64,000 bases of DNA from Geothrix sp. (GCF_020622065.1 NZ_JAHRYQ010000001.1:1961999-2025998); one strand, 5' to 3'; positions 25,766 through 34,804 are shown, numbered from the stretch's first letter. Program-made: numbers and translations. The notes: generated by a model not told the origin, from the sequence alone.

Positions 25766-26636
25766 CGCCGTAGCCGCCCGGTTGGAAGATGGGCGAGAAG
25801 GACATGGACACCTTCCGGCGCGCATCGGCCCGCAGGGCTTGATTGTGGGCCACCACCGCCTTGCCCACGAAGGTGCCGATCAGGCCCCCCGCCACCACAT
25901 CGGACAGGAAGTGCTGCCGCTGTTCCACGCGCGACAGGCCCACCAGCCCTGCCAGCCCATAGGAAAGGCCGGAGACCCAGGGACGGTCCGCGTGCTCGGA
26001 GATGACCGAGGCCAGGGCAAACGCCTGGGTGGTGTGACCCGAAGGGAAGGACGCCCCGCCGTTCAGGGGGTGGAAGTCGTGGGTGCCCTTGCCTTCGTTG
26101 GGCCTCGATCGCCCGGCCACGGTCTTCAGCGGAATCGTGAGCAGGAGCTGGGCGAGCCCCATCGTCACCATGGTGTCGATGCCCGTGGCCCGCACTTCGG
26201 GATCCTTGAAAGCCACTCCCGCGAGGTAGGTGCCCCCGGCGATCAGCACGCTGGGCGTGCCCCCGAGCTTCTGCACATCCTTGGCGGCGCGATCCCAGGA
26301 GGCGGTGGCGTGGTTCGCCATGAACCGGTCTGCCGAGCGGTCCAGCAGCAGACCCACGCCCACCACCGCCGCGGCGCCCGTTCCGACCGCGACCCAGTCC
26401 GAGCGGTCCCAGCGCACCGGGGCGCTGACGACATGCCCCGCATCGTCCAGCAGCAGCCGGGGCAAATTGGAGAAGCGATCAGGATCCGAAGAGGAACCCA
26501 TGGCCAAAGTCGCCGGAGCGGATTCCGGAACCTTGGGGGCCGGGGTGGAGATGGGAGCGCCCTGGCTTGGAATCGGGACTTCCGCCCACAGCCAACTCGA
26601 GGACAGGAGCAGAGAACAAAGGCGGACGGATGACAT
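25743..26636 (-). CDS. PAP2-family phosphatase
   Basis: A 297-residue protein with an N-terminal signal or anchor and several hydrophobic helices. The three PAP2 motifs are visible: KTVAGRSRP, ASFPSGHTTQ and SRVEQRQHFLSDV. It dephosphorylates a lipid phosphate or pyrophosphate. Beside DagK and a peptidoglycan ligase fusion, undecaprenyl pyrophosphate is a plausible substrate (inference). Confidence 0.85.
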   Translation of the reverse strand: MSSVRLCSLLLSSSWLWAEVPIPSQGAPISTPAPKVPESAPATLAMGSSSDPDRFSNLPRLLLDDAGHVVSAPVRWDRSDWVAVGTGAAAVVGVGLLLDRSADRFMANHATASWDRAAKDVQKLGGTPSVLIAGGTYLAGVAFKDPEVRATGIDTMVTMGLAQLLLTIPLKTVAGRSRPNEGKGTHDFHPLNGGASFPSGHTTQAFALASVISEHADRPWVSGLSYGLAGLVGLSRVEQRQHFLSDVVAGGLIGTFVGKAVVAHNQALRADARRKVSMSFSPIFQPGGYGVSVAMVF

Positions 26637-26732
26637 CAGTGGGGATCTCCGGCGGGTGGCCCGGCGCGCCTGGGCCCCGGGGTCTACCCAGCCACCTTAC
26701 CGGGCTCCCCGACAATTTTGAGCCGGTCTTTC

Positions 26733-28679
26733 TCAAGGCCCCGTGATGCGCCCTGCCAGCGCGCTGGCGGCGACGGTGGCCGGACTGGCCAGCCACATCC
26801 GGCCCGGCCCGCTGCGGCCCGGGAAGTTGCGGTTGATGGCGCTGATGGTCACCTGGTCCGGGCGGGTGGAGATGCCGGGGCCCGCGTTGATGCAGGCCCC
26901 GCAGGAGCTGCCCAGCACCACGGCCCCCACGGCCTCGAAAGCCGCGAGCCAGCCCTGCTCAGCCGCATGGCGGCGCACATCCTCGCTGCCGCACTGGACG
27001 AAGAACTGCACGCCCTCGGGCACCCGCCGCCCCTCGGTGGCAGCCGCCTTCACCACCTCATAGGCCCTGTGCAGGTCTTCGCGCTTGCCGCCGGTGCAGC
27101 TGCCCAGGTAGGCGATGTCGATGGATACCGGTTCGCCCAGGTCCGCCAGGGCCACCCCGTTCCCCGGGTCGCCGGGCCGGGCCAGCATGGGCCCCAGGGC
27201 CCCGCAGTCCACGGTGAGGGTCTGGGCGTAATCGGCCCCCTCGTCGCCGACCATCCAGGATTCCAGCACCAGGTCCACGCCGCGGCGCTCCTGCACGAAG
27301 CGCACCGTCTCCCCATCCGGCGCGATGAGCCCCGTGAACCCGCCGATCTCCGCAGCCATGTTGGTGAGGGTGGCCCGCTCGTCGGTGTCGAGGTCCGCCA
27401 GGGCCGGACCTTGGTACTCCACCACATGGCCGATGGCGCCGCCCTCGCGGATGAAGGGCTGGGCCAGGAGGTGCAGCACCAGGTCCTTGGCGGAGACACC
27501 GGGACGCAGCCTGCCCTCCAGCCGCACGCGGAGCGTGGGCGGCACCGTGACCCGCACATCCCCCGTCACCCAGGCGCAGGCGATGTCCGTGGTGCCGATG
27601 CCGAACGCGAGACAGCCCAGGGCCCCGGCGTGGGGCGTGTGCGAGTCCGTGCCCACCACGACCTGGCCGGGACAGGCGTAGCGCTCGGTCATGATCGAGT
27701 GGCAGATGCCCTCGCTGCCGGAACCGTCGGGCAGTTCGCCGTGCAGGCGGATGCCATGCTTCGCGCAGAAGGCCTCCTGCGCGGGCTTCAGGCCCTCGGC
27801 CACCTTCAGCAGGCCCAGGGCCCGGTGCTCGGCCTTCATGCTGTGGTGCAGGAAGGTGAGGTGGTCCCGGAAGGCCAGGATGCGGGCCGGATCCCGGAGG
27901 GCGGCCCCGGGCCCCAGGGCCTTCTCCAGAAAACGGGCGGCCATCGGGGTCACATACTCATGGCTGAATCGCCAGTCGGCCTTCACGAAGAGGCCGTCGC
28001 CGGGCTTCACCGCCGGAAGCCCCACCTGCCCGGCCGCCGCGTCCACCACCGCGTGGCGGGCCAGCAGCTTCTCGGCATAGGTCATGGGGCGCGGGCCATG
28101 CGAGGGCAGGGGCGGCACCACCTCTCCGGACAGACGGGCGGCGTTGTAGGCGAAGAGCCCGCCGCGGCGCACGATCTCCGCCGTGACGGAATCAAGGCCC
28201 TCGGTGAATTCGGCGAGCGGGATGGCCTCGCCCCGGCGGATCCGCGGAATGAGGCCGAAGTCGGTGCTGGTGAGCAGGCCCAGGTTCTGGGCGTTCTGAC
28301 GGTAGATGCGCTCGAAGCTCTCCGCGATCACGAGGCGGAGGCCCGCGCACAGCTCGGCGTAGGGGCTGGCCTCCCGGCTGCTGCCCTTGCCCCGGCGCCG
28401 GCCCGCCACGCTGACGGCGAAGCCGCCCGCGCGCACGGAGCCTTCCTTCACCGGGAAGACCTCGCCGCACTTCAGGCCCAGGTAGGGGAAGTCGCCCAGC
28501 TTCTCGTCGAAGTGGTAGCAGATGAAGGCCGGCGTGATCTCGTCGGTGCTGATCTGGTCCCGCAGGGGGCCTGCTTCGGCAGGATCCAGGTCCTCGCCAG
28601 CCAGCTGACGCGCCATCGCGGCGGGATCTTCCGTCAGGAAGAGGATCCGGCCGGGGAAGAGGATCGGGTCGTTCAGCAT
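26733..28679 (-). CDS. Aconitase-superfamily hydratase with swapped domain order
   Basis: A 648-residue protein. The small swivel (LeuD-like) domain comes first, with GKGSSREASPYAEL near residue 100 and DEITPAFICYH before it. The large [4Fe-4S] (LeuC-like) domain follows, with VVGTDSHTPHAG, GSCTGGKREDL and GSSCGACINAG supplying the three cluster Cys. AcnA has the opposite order; AcnB also places the swivel domain early but has an extra helical domain, absent here. Substrate (aconitate, isopropylmalate-like or methylaconitate-like) cannot be told from sequence. No adjacent leu or acn genes. Confidence 0.85.
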   Translation of the reverse strand: MLNDPILFPGRILFLTEDPAAMARQLAGEDLDPAEAGPLRDQISTDEITPAFICYHFDEKLGDFPYLGLKCGEVFPVKEGSVRAGGFAVSVAGRRRGKGSSREASPYAELCAGLRLVIAESFERIYRQNAQNLGLLTSTDFGLIPRIRRGEAIPLAEFTEGLDSVTAEIVRRGGLFAYNAARLSGEVVPPLPSHGPRPMTYAEKLLARHAVVDAAAGQVGLPAVKPGDGLFVKADWRFSHEYVTPMAARFLEKALGPGAALRDPARILAFRDHLTFLHHSMKAEHRALGLLKVAEGLKPAQEAFCAKHGIRLHGELPDGSGSEGICHSIMTERYACPGQVVVGTDSHTPHAGALGCLAFGIGTTDIACAWVTGDVRVTVPPTLRVRLEGRLRPGVSAKDLVLHLLAQPFIREGGAIGHVVEYQGPALADLDTDERATLTNMAAEIGGFTGLIAPDGETVRFVQERRGVDLVLESWMVGDEGADYAQTLTVDCGALGPMLARPGDPGNGVALADLGEPVSIDIAYLGSCTGGKREDLHRAYEVVKAAATEGRRVPEGVQFFVQCGSEDVRRHAAEQGWLAAFEAVGAVVLGSSCGACINAGPGISTRPDQVTISAINRNFPGRSGPGRMWLASPATVAASALAGRITGP

Positions 28680-28844
28680 CGGTTCAGCTTACGCCAGGGG
28701 CGGCTTGAAACCCGGAGGCCCGTGGTGGCCGAGGGGCCGCCCTGAAATTGAACACCTGTGAATCGCATTCGGCCTTCATCCTTTTTGCGTATTGTCCCTC
28801 TCGGAGAACCGCTTCATGCTGGGGCCCCACTTCCGGAGGTGATC

Positions 28845-29636
28845 ATGGCCCAGGCCACTCTTCCCGCGATTGGAACCTTCTGCTGGCCCGAGTTGGCCAC
28901 CACCGACCTCAAGGCCGCCCAGGCCTTCTACGGGGATCTGCTCGGCTGGCGCGCCCGCGAGGTCCCCAGCTCCATGGGGAACTACGCCATCTTCTCCCTG
29001 GGGGACCGGCAGGCGGCGGGTCTCTGCGCCCAGGGCGAGGAGCAGCTCAAACACGGAGTCCCCCCGAACTGGCTCTCCTATGTGTCCGTCACCAGCGCCG
29101 ACGCGACGGCCGCGAAGGCCAGGGAACTGGGTGCCCAGATTCTCGCGGGGCCCTTCGATGTGATGGAGGAGGGACGGATGGCCGTGATCCAGGATCCGGC
29201 TGGCGCGGTCTTCGCGATCTGGCAGCCCCGGAACCACAAGGGCGCCTCGGCGTACATGGAACCCGGCGCCTTCTGCTGGACCGAACTCGCCACCACGGAT
29301 GCCCAGGCCGCCCAGGCCTTCTACCCGCAGATCTTCGGCTGGACCGCCAAGCCGCCCAGCGACCCCGCCATGCCCTACTTCGAGTGGGTGCTGGAGGGAA
29401 CCCACTTCGGCGGCATGATGGAGATCACCGAGCACTGGGGGCCGGCCTGGAAGGAGATCCCCTCCCATTGGATGATCTACTTCATGGTCAAGGATGTGGA
29501 TGAGCGGACCGCCCAGGCCCAGGCCCTCGGCGCCACCATCCGGGTGCCCCCACGCGACATCCCCAAGGTGGGTCGCTTCGCCGTCATCGCGGATCCGCAG
29601 GGGGCCGTCTTCTCGCTCTTCCAGGGTACGCTCTAG
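28845..29636 (+). CDS. VOC/glyoxalase-fold protein with two domains
   Basis: A 263-residue protein from the ATG at 28845, behind GGAGGTGATC. Two tandem VOC domains begin with GTFCWPELATTDLKAAQAFY and GAFCWTELATTDAQAAQAFY, and each ends in a beta strand such as RMAVIQDPAGAVFAIWQP or RFAVIADPQGAVFSLFQG. This is the Cfp30B-like hydroxylase/lyase-annotated group; the actual reaction is unknown. Monocistronic, closed by a strong terminator. Confidence 0.85.
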   Translation: MAQATLPAIGTFCWPELATTDLKAAQAFYGDLLGWRAREVPSSMGNYAIFSLGDRQAAGLCAQGEEQLKHGVPPNWLSYVSVTSADATAAKARELGAQILAGPFDVMEEGRMAVIQDPAGAVFAIWQPRNHKGASAYMEPGAFCWTELATTDAQAAQAFYPQIFGWTAKPPSDPAMPYFEWVLEGTHFGGMMEITEHWGPAWKEIPSHWMIYFMVKDVDERTAQAQALGATIRVPPRDIPKVGRFAVIADPQGAVFSLFQGTL

Positions 29637-29671
29637 ACCATCAGCGCACCCCGTTTGGCCAGAAGTCGAGA

Positions 29672-29705
29672 CATGGCAAGGCCCCCGGATGGGGGCCTTG
29701 CCATG
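29672..29705. terminator. Bidirectional terminator after the VOC gene
   Basis: Perfect 15-base stem CATGGCAAGGCCCCC with loop GGAT and its complement, between convergent genes. Confidence 0.75.
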
Positions 29706-29723
29706 CCGGCGTTCTGCCTCCGG

Positions 29724-30071
29724 TCAGTCCTTCTCTTCCTCGGCCTTGAGCTTGGCTTCCTGCTCGTCGAGGTGCTTCATGAGGCGCTCGGCCAGCTCTT
29801 CGTCCTCGAGGGGCGTGAACATGTCGTCCTTGACCTCGAAGATCTCCAGGCTCAGGCCCTCCTCGGGATCCGCAGTGCCCTCTTCCTGGGCCTGCAGCTC
29901 GGCCAGGGGCGCGAGGATGGCGAAGTTCCGGCCTTCGAACTCGAGCTCTTCGAGAATCGCGAACTCTTCCTTCTCGCCATTCTCGTCTTCGAGTTCAACG
30001 ACTTCGATCTCGAAGGAATCGTCGTGATCGTGGTTGCAGTCCGGTCCGTGTTCGTGACCCTCGTGAGCCAT
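29724..30071 (-). CDS. DUF1292-like acidic protein with His-rich N-terminus
   Basis: A 115-residue, strongly acidic protein from the ATG at 30071 (ribosome site AAGGAGGA). The core IEVVELEDENGEKEEFAILEE, then FAILAPL and LEIFEVKDD, matches the DUF1292 fold. The first 18 residues (MAHEGHEHGPDCNHDHDD) hold five His and one Cys and could bind a divalent metal. Function of DUF1292 proteins is unknown. Confidence 0.75.
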   Translation of the reverse strand: MAHEGHEHGPDCNHDHDDSFEIEVVELEDENGEKEEFAILEELEFEGRNFAILAPLAELQAQEEGTADPEEGLSLEIFEVKDDMFTPLEDEELAERLMKHLDEQEAKLKAEEEKD

Positions 30072-30158
30072 GGGCTCCTCCTTGCGCAAGGGATCAGAAT
30101 ACGGCCCGGGCCCTTTCCGGCCAAGGGAATAAGTGCGGGGCCCCGCCCTGGCTGGGGC

Positions 30159-30836
30159 CTACGGGAGCTTAGCCTCGCCCGGTCCGGTGATGACGGCGGT
30201 GACCTGCCGCCGGGCCCCGGGAGCCTCCAGGCGCACCCGGTCCCCCAGGCCGCCCCGGCTGCGGGCGGTGGTGTCCAGGGTGATGCTGAGCGAATCGTGG
30301 GTGGCCGTCAGGCGCACCTTGTCGCCGGACTGGACCAGGGGCACGGGCTCCAGGTCGGCCCGGGTGAGGATCTTCCCGGAGATCACTGAGCGCATGAGGC
30401 GCTGACCCTCGGGAATCGCCGTCAGGGCCCCCTCCGGGGGCACGCCCTCGAAGGGGCTGGACTCCACCTGGTCCGCGGAGAGTTCGGTCTTGCGGGCCAG
30501 GTCCCCCTTGGCGCGCAGCACCGTGCCCACCCAGCTGCCATCCAGATCCACCCGGGCCATGCCGACTTTTTCGCCGTCCACCTTGAGGGCCACCACCACG
30601 AAGAACCGGCCCAGGGGCTCGCGCTTGCTCAGGTGGGAGGGCTCGAAGGTGAGGGCCCCGGCCCGCACCACCGGCACCCGGGGAGGCTGGGCGATCTTGA
30701 AGGTGTGCGCCCCGCCCAGCTTGGCCGCCTCGGCCTGGGCGAACGCCACGGCCGCATCGGCCAGGCGCTCGGCCGGGGAGACGGGCGCCTGAGCCACCAG
30801 GGCCGGCGCGAGGAGGAGCAGGGCCGCGGTACGCAT
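30159..30836 (-). CDS. flgA: Flagellar P-ring assembly protein FlgA
   Basis: A 225-residue protein with a signal peptide (MRTAALLLLAPALVAQAP). The C-terminal SAF-like domain has LTRADLEPVPLVQSGDKVRL and ITLDTTARSRGGLGDRVRL, typical of FlgA, the periplasmic chaperone for P-ring assembly. It starts six bases after flgG. A longer frame that opens inside flgG in another reading frame is not the gene. Confidence 0.85.
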   Translation of the reverse strand: MRTAALLLLAPALVAQAPVSPAERLADAAVAFAQAEAAKLGGAHTFKIAQPPRVPVVRAGALTFEPSHLSKREPLGRFFVVVALKVDGEKVGMARVDLDGSWVGTVLRAKGDLARKTELSADQVESSPFEGVPPEGALTAIPEGQRLMRSVISGKILTRADLEPVPLVQSGDKVRLTATHDSLSITLDTTARSRGGLGDRVRLEAPGARRQVTAVITGPGEAKLP

Positions 30837-30841
30837 GAGAT

Positions 30842-31630
30842 CTACCGCTTGAGGTTGTTCAGCAGGCTGAGCATGTCGTCCACGGTGCGGATGGTCTTCG
30901 AGTTGGCCTCGTAGGCCCGCTGGCCGATGATCATGTTCACCATCTCCTCGGCCACATCCACATTGGAGACTTCCAGGAAGCCCTGGTTGATGGTGCCCAG
31001 ACCGTCCGAGCCGGGCGTGCCGTCGATGGCCTCGCCGCTGGCCAGGGTGGGCTGCAGCAGGTTCCGGCCCAACTGGTTCAGGCCCGTGGGGTTGACGAAA
31101 TGCGACAGGGTGATCTGGCCCACCTGCTGGGGCTGGGTCTGGCCGGGCTGGGTGACGCTCACGGTGCCGTCCCCGGCGATGGTCACGCTCAGGGCGTCCT
31201 GGGGGATGGTGATCTGGGGATCCAGCAGGTAGCCCGCCGAATTCACCAGGGCGCCGTTCTGGTCCGTGGTGAAGCCGCCATCCCGGGTGTAGGCCAGGGT
31301 GCCGTCCGGCTGGGTGACCCGGAAGAAGCCGTCGCCCTCGATGGCCATGTCGAAGCGGTTGGCCGTCTGGCGCAGGTTGCCGGTGCTGAACTGCCGCATG
31401 AGGCTCTGCAGCTTCGCGCCGTGGCCCAGCTGGATGCCGGCCGGGATCGTGCTGCTGGTGCTGGAGTTCGTGCCCGCCAGGTTCACGGTCTGGTAGAGCA
31501 GATCCTGGAACTCCGCCCGGGCCTTCTTGAAGCCCGTGGTGTTCACATTCGCCAGGTTGTTGGAGATGGTGTCCATGTTGTACTGCTGGACATTCATGCC
31601 CGCCGCCGCCGACCACATCGCTCGCATCAT
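30842..31630 (-). CDS. flgG: Flagellar distal rod protein FlgG
   Basis: A 262-residue protein. N-terminal MWSAAAGMNVQQYNMDTISN and the NLANVNTTGFKKARAEFQDL motif, plus C-terminal VDVAEEMVNMIIGQRAYEAN, are characteristic of FlgG. GGGAGG precedes the double ATG. It lies 44 bases after flgF. Forms the distal rod of the basal body. Confidence 0.95.
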   Translation of the reverse strand: MMRAMWSAAAGMNVQQYNMDTISNNLANVNTTGFKKARAEFQDLLYQTVNLAGTNSSTSSTIPAGIQLGHGAKLQSLMRQFSTGNLRQTANRFDMAIEGDGFFRVTQPDGTLAYTRDGGFTTDQNGALVNSAGYLLDPQITIPQDALSVTIAGDGTVSVTQPGQTQPQQVGQITLSHFVNPTGLNQLGRNLLQPTLASGEAIDGTPGSDGLGTINQGFLEVSNVDVAEEMVNMIIGQRAYEANSKTIRTVDDMLSLLNNLKR

Positions 31631-31674
31631 GAGAACCTCCCGGTCAATTCACTGAAATTGTTGAAGACTGAGGA

Positions 31675-32418
31675 CTAGCGGGTGATCGCGACATCGTTGA
31701 TCGAGCGCGAATCGAGATCGTTCGTGAGGGTCGAGGCCACCTTCATGCTCAGCTCGAAGAGCCGGTTCAGGCGGATCATCTCGACCATGGTGGAGGCCGT
31801 ATCCACGGCGCTCTGCTCCAGGTGACCCTGGGTGACCGTGCCCGTGACGGGGGCCTCCGCCGCCCCGGCAGGATCGAAGCGAAGGGCGCCGGTGCGCTTC
31901 AGGGCACCGGGTTTCTCATAGGCCTTCAAGTCCAGCTGGCCCAGCACCTGCTCCTTCTGGGAGACGGTGCCGTCGGCCGTGATGGAGACCGTGCCGTTCT
32001 TGGGGTCGACGGTGATGGGCTGGCCGTTTTTGCCCAGCAATGGGCTGCCGTCCATGGCCTGGATCTGTCCCCCCTGGCCCATCTGGAGGCGGCCATCCCG
32101 GGTCGCCCGGTCTCCACCGGGGGTGCGCACCATCAGGAAGGCGTTGCCTTCGATGGCCACATCCAGGGAACGGCCGGTGGCCCGGAGGGCACCCTGCGTG
32201 GTGACCACGCCGGTCTCCCCGAACACCACCCCATCGTTCACGCTGCCGCTCAGGGGCAGCTTCCGCCCGCTGCCCGCGGCCTTGTTGAAGACGGCGAAGA
32301 AGGGCTGATCGGGCTTGTAGCCCACGGTCGCCGCATTCGCCAGGTTGTTCGCCACCACATCCAGCTGGAAGGCCCGAGCCTTCAAGCTGCCAGCGGCGAC
32401 ATAGTATCCGGAGTCCAT
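31675..32418 (-). CDS. flgF: Flagellar rod protein FlgF
   Basis: A 247-residue flagellar hook-basal-body protein. It has the NNLANAATVGYKPDQP motif, a central hook domain (DVAIEGNAFLMVRTP) and a C-terminal coiled-coil helix with STMVEMIRLNRLFE. Shorter and with a different N-terminus than FlgG (MDSGYYVAAGSLKARAFQLD), which fits FlgF. First gene of a flgF-flgG-flgA run; flgH and flgI do not follow. AGAGGTG serves as ribosome site. Confidence 0.9.
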   Translation of the reverse strand: MDSGYYVAAGSLKARAFQLDVVANNLANAATVGYKPDQPFFAVFNKAAGSGRKLPLSGSVNDGVVFGETGVVTTQGALRATGRSLDVAIEGNAFLMVRTPGGDRATRDGRLQMGQGGQIQAMDGSPLLGKNGQPITVDPKNGTVSITADGTVSQKEQVLGQLDLKAYEKPGALKRTGALRFDPAGAAEAPVTGTVTQGHLEQSAVDTASTMVEMIRLNRLFELSMKVASTLTNDLDSRSINDVAITR

Positions 32419-32462
32419 TAGGCACCTCTCGCCCAGCCAGCGACCGGGACAGGAGGACTACC

Positions 32463-32477
32463 GCCAAAGGGATGCCA
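32463..32477 (-). promoter_or_regulatory. Candidate sigma-54 promoter of flgF operon
   Basis: The minus strand reads TGGCATCCCTTTGGC. GG and GC are 10 bases apart as required, with 8 of 11 defined consensus positions. It would start transcription about 30 bases before flgF. Rod genes are commonly sigma-54 dependent. Confidence 0.45.
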
Positions 32478-32505
32478 AAAGGAGGATCCCGGGGTGCAAA
32501 AGCAA

Positions 32506-32529
32506 ACCGGCCTCCCGAAGGAGGCCGGT
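32506..32529 (-). terminator. Terminator of the cold-shock gene
   Basis: Stem ACCGGCCTCC/GGAGGCCGGT, followed on the minus strand by TTTGCTTTTG. Confidence 0.75.
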
Positions 32530-32549
32530 CCGATGTTGAACAGTATGAA

Positions 32550-32753
32550 TTACAGCTTGTTGACGTTGGTCGCCTGGGGGCCCTTCTGGCCCTGACCAAC
32601 CTGGAAGCTGACGCGCTGATTCTCGTCCAGGGTGCGGAAGCCCGTGGTCTCGATCGCGGAGTGATGAACGAACAGATCCGCACCACCGTCATCGGGGGTG
32701 ATGAATCCGAAACCCTTTTCGGCGTTGAACCACTTGACGGTTCCCTGAGCCAT
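32550..32753 (-). CDS. Cold-shock protein, CspA family
   Basis: A 67-residue single cold-shock domain with both RNA-binding motifs, KGFGFITP (RNP1) and DLFVHHSAI (RNP2), and the N-terminal [12 protein letters not shown]. Length is standard. Binds single-stranded nucleic acid as an RNA chaperone. The leader is about 90 bases by the promoter placed at 32853-32883, long enough for the cis-control common in csp genes. Confidence 0.96.
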   Translation of the reverse strand: MAQGTVKWFNAEKGFGFITPDDGGADLFVHHSAIETTGFRTLDENQRVSFQVGQGQKGPQATNVNKL

Positions 32754-32852
32754 GTTGCCTACCTATGTTCTTTGTCCTGGATGTAGATGCATTGTTCCTT
32801 CCAGGCGAGGCTGCAACGCTTGTTCTGCCCGCACGACTGACGGGCAATCCAC

Positions 32853-32883
32853 AGTATAGGCCGGTTCTGCATCCAATTTTCAA
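32853..32883 (-). promoter_or_regulatory. Promoter of the cold-shock gene
   Basis: Minus strand: TTGAAA (32878-32883), a 19-base spacer, then TATACT (32853-32858). The -10 is very good, the spacer slightly long. Confidence 0.5.
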
Positions 32884-32949
32884 AAAATCGACAGCCAATC
32901 GCAATTGATGCTCAAACCCCGATTCTGGGGTCGGTTCTAGAGCCAGTTC

Positions 32950-33738
32950 TCAGAGATAGGTCCGGGCCCCCACGAAGGCCTTCTGGTAGTAGCGGTCCGA
33001 AAGCTGATCCTGACAGATCCCGCGCCCGGCCGAGGGGGCGTGGATGAAGGCCCCCTGCCCCACATAGAGCCCCACATGGCTCACCCGCCCACCCCCCGGG
33101 GCGAAGAACAGGAGGTCGCCTGCCCGGGCCTGCCCCAGATCCACCGGGCTGCCCACCTCGAACTGGGCCTGGGATGAGCGCGGCAGCCGCAGCCCGTTCA
33201 GCCGGTAGACCGCCCCCGTGAGGCCGGAGCAGTCGAACCCCCGCTCCGTGGTGCCCCCGAACAGGTAGGGCACACCCAGGTAGCCCCGGGCGGTCTCCAC
33301 CAGACTGGCCCGCAGGCCCCGCTCGTCCGTCGGGTGGACCTGCGGACGGCCCGAAGCCCCCGGGGCCGAACCGTCCGGCGCCACCACCCAGAAGGCCTCG
33401 ATCACGCCTGCGCGCGTCAGGGCCTCGCCCCTGGCCCGCGCCTTCTCCCGGGTGGCAAAGTCACCGAAGCGCACCCGGTAGAGGCCTTCACCCGAAGCGT
33501 AGTAGGTGGCCTCCAGTCCCTGGGCCTGCAGAGATTCCGCGAAGCGCGCGGCGTTCTCCACCTTGGCGAAGGCGCCCGCCTGCAGCGTGTAGCCCAGGCG
33601 GGGGAGGGCTCGCGCGACCACGCCCCTGGGCCGCTCCGGCGAGGTCCGCTCCGGCAGGGGGCGCGGCGCGCGGCTGCAGGCCGCCGTCAGCACCAGCAGG
33701 GCCATGAGGATCTTCCCGGCTCCCCGCCCCATCTTCAT
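32950..33738 (-). CDS. NlpC/P60 peptidoglycan hydrolase lipoprotein with SPOR domain
   Basis: A 262-residue protein from the ATG at 33738 (GGAGGCGGAACC upstream). Signal peptide with lipobox LTAAC, so a lipoprotein. A SPOR-like domain (about 48-115: GYTLQAGAFAKVENAARF, YRVRFGDFATREKARA) binds septal glycan in known cases. The C-terminal NlpC/P60 domain carries the catalytic Cys in RGFDCSGLTG, His in RVSHVGLYVG and a third polar residue in FIHAPSAGRG. Probably a D,L-endopeptidase acting at division sites. Confidence 0.88.
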   Translation of the reverse strand: MKMGRGAGKILMALLVLTAACSRAPRPLPERTSPERPRGVVARALPRLGYTLQAGAFAKVENAARFAESLQAQGLEATYYASGEGLYRVRFGDFATREKARARGEALTRAGVIEAFWVVAPDGSAPGASGRPQVHPTDERGLRASLVETARGYLGVPYLFGGTTERGFDCSGLTGAVYRLNGLRLPRSSQAQFEVGSPVDLGQARAGDLLFFAPGGGRVSHVGLYVGQGAFIHAPSAGRGICQDQLSDRYYQKAFVGARTYL

Positions 33739-33764
33739 GGTTCCGCCTCCGAGGTCCTGCCCGC

Positions 33765-34751
33765 CTACTTCAGGAACGCCAGCAGCGCTGCGTGGAAGCG
33801 CTCCGGTGCCTCCAGGTGGGGGATGTGGCCCACGCCATCGAGCGCCACGAGCTTCGCACCGGGGATGGCGGCCTGCGCGCGGCGCCCCAGCTCGGGATAG
33901 CGGCCCAGCGTGGCCAGCACCTCGGGCGTCAGCGCCCCGCGCCCCAGCGTCGTGCGGTCCGCCTGCCCGATGACCAGCAGGGTGGACACCGTGAGGCGCG
34001 GGAAGTCCTGCACCACGGGCTGGGTGTAGATCATGTCGTAGGTCAGGGCGGAAGCCTTGGCCGCCCGGGGCCACTCGCCGCTGAGCGTGGCCCGCCACGC
34101 CAGGTCGGCCCAGAGGCCGAACTCGGGCCTCCAGGTGGCAAAGTAGGTGCGGTAGAAGCGGTCCAGCCCCTCCCGCGTGGGCGTGAGCATGGATTTGTAG
34201 GTGGCGTCCACGCTGGTGAAGGGCACCTTCACGCGGTAGTCCTCCAGGCCGATGGGGTTCTCCAGCACGAGCCGCACCGTGGCCGCCGGATAGAGCAGCG
34301 CGTAGCGCACCGCCAGCATGCCGCCCATGGAGTGGCCCACCACCGTCACCTTCGCCACGCCCAGACTGTCCAGCAAGGCCTTCGTGGTCTGCGCCAGCAG
34401 CTCAAAGCTGTAGTGGAGGTCGGGCTTGGGTGACCGGCCGAAGCCGATCTGGTCCGGCACCACCACCCGATACCCCGCCGCCGATAGAGCCTGGATCGTG
34501 CCCGCCCAGTAGGCCCCGAAGAAGTTCTTCCCGTGGAGCAGCAGCACCGCCTGGCCGTTGGCGGGACCCGTTGGCGCCACATCCATGTACGCCATCCGCA
34601 GGTCCTGCCCCTCCACCGTCACCGGGAAGAAGCGCACGGGATGGGGATAGGGGTGGTTCTCCAGCGCCACGCCCAGGGGTTCTGGAGCAGGTTCCTGGGC
34701 GAAAGCCGGGGCGGCGAGCAGCAACAGGAGGGCGAAGATGGCGCGAGGCAT
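33765..34751 (-). CDS. Secreted alpha/beta hydrolase
   Basis: A 328-residue protein starting at 34751, giving a signal peptide (MPRAIFALLLLLAAPAFAQ). Fold motifs are VLLLHGKNF (oxyanion region), VVGHSMGGMLA with the nucleophile Ser, VIGQADRTT with the acid, and DGVGHIPHLE with the His. Probably periplasmic; the substrate is unknown. It lies 26 bases upstream of the NlpC/P60 gene on the same strand. Confidence 0.82.
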   Translation of the reverse strand: MPRAIFALLLLLAAPAFAQEPAPEPLGVALENHPYPHPVRFFPVTVEGQDLRMAYMDVAPTGPANGQAVLLLHGKNFFGAYWAGTIQALSAAGYRVVVPDQIGFGRSPKPDLHYSFELLAQTTKALLDSLGVAKVTVVGHSMGGMLAVRYALLYPAATVRLVLENPIGLEDYRVKVPFTSVDATYKSMLTPTREGLDRFYRTYFATWRPEFGLWADLAWRATLSGEWPRAAKASALTYDMIYTQPVVQDFPRLTVSTLLVIGQADRTTLGRGALTPEVLATLGRYPELGRRAQAAIPGAKLVALDGVGHIPHLEAPERFHAALLAFLK

Positions 34752-34804
34752 GGGCCGGAGCATAGCAAACCGGCGCGCCCCGTGTGCCATGCCCTCCACC
34801 CCGC

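Noticed and set aside
30159..31616. 485-codon frame including flgA and running through flgG
   Set aside because: The part before 30836 is out of phase with flgG and has no domain; FlgA begins with its signal peptide at 30836.
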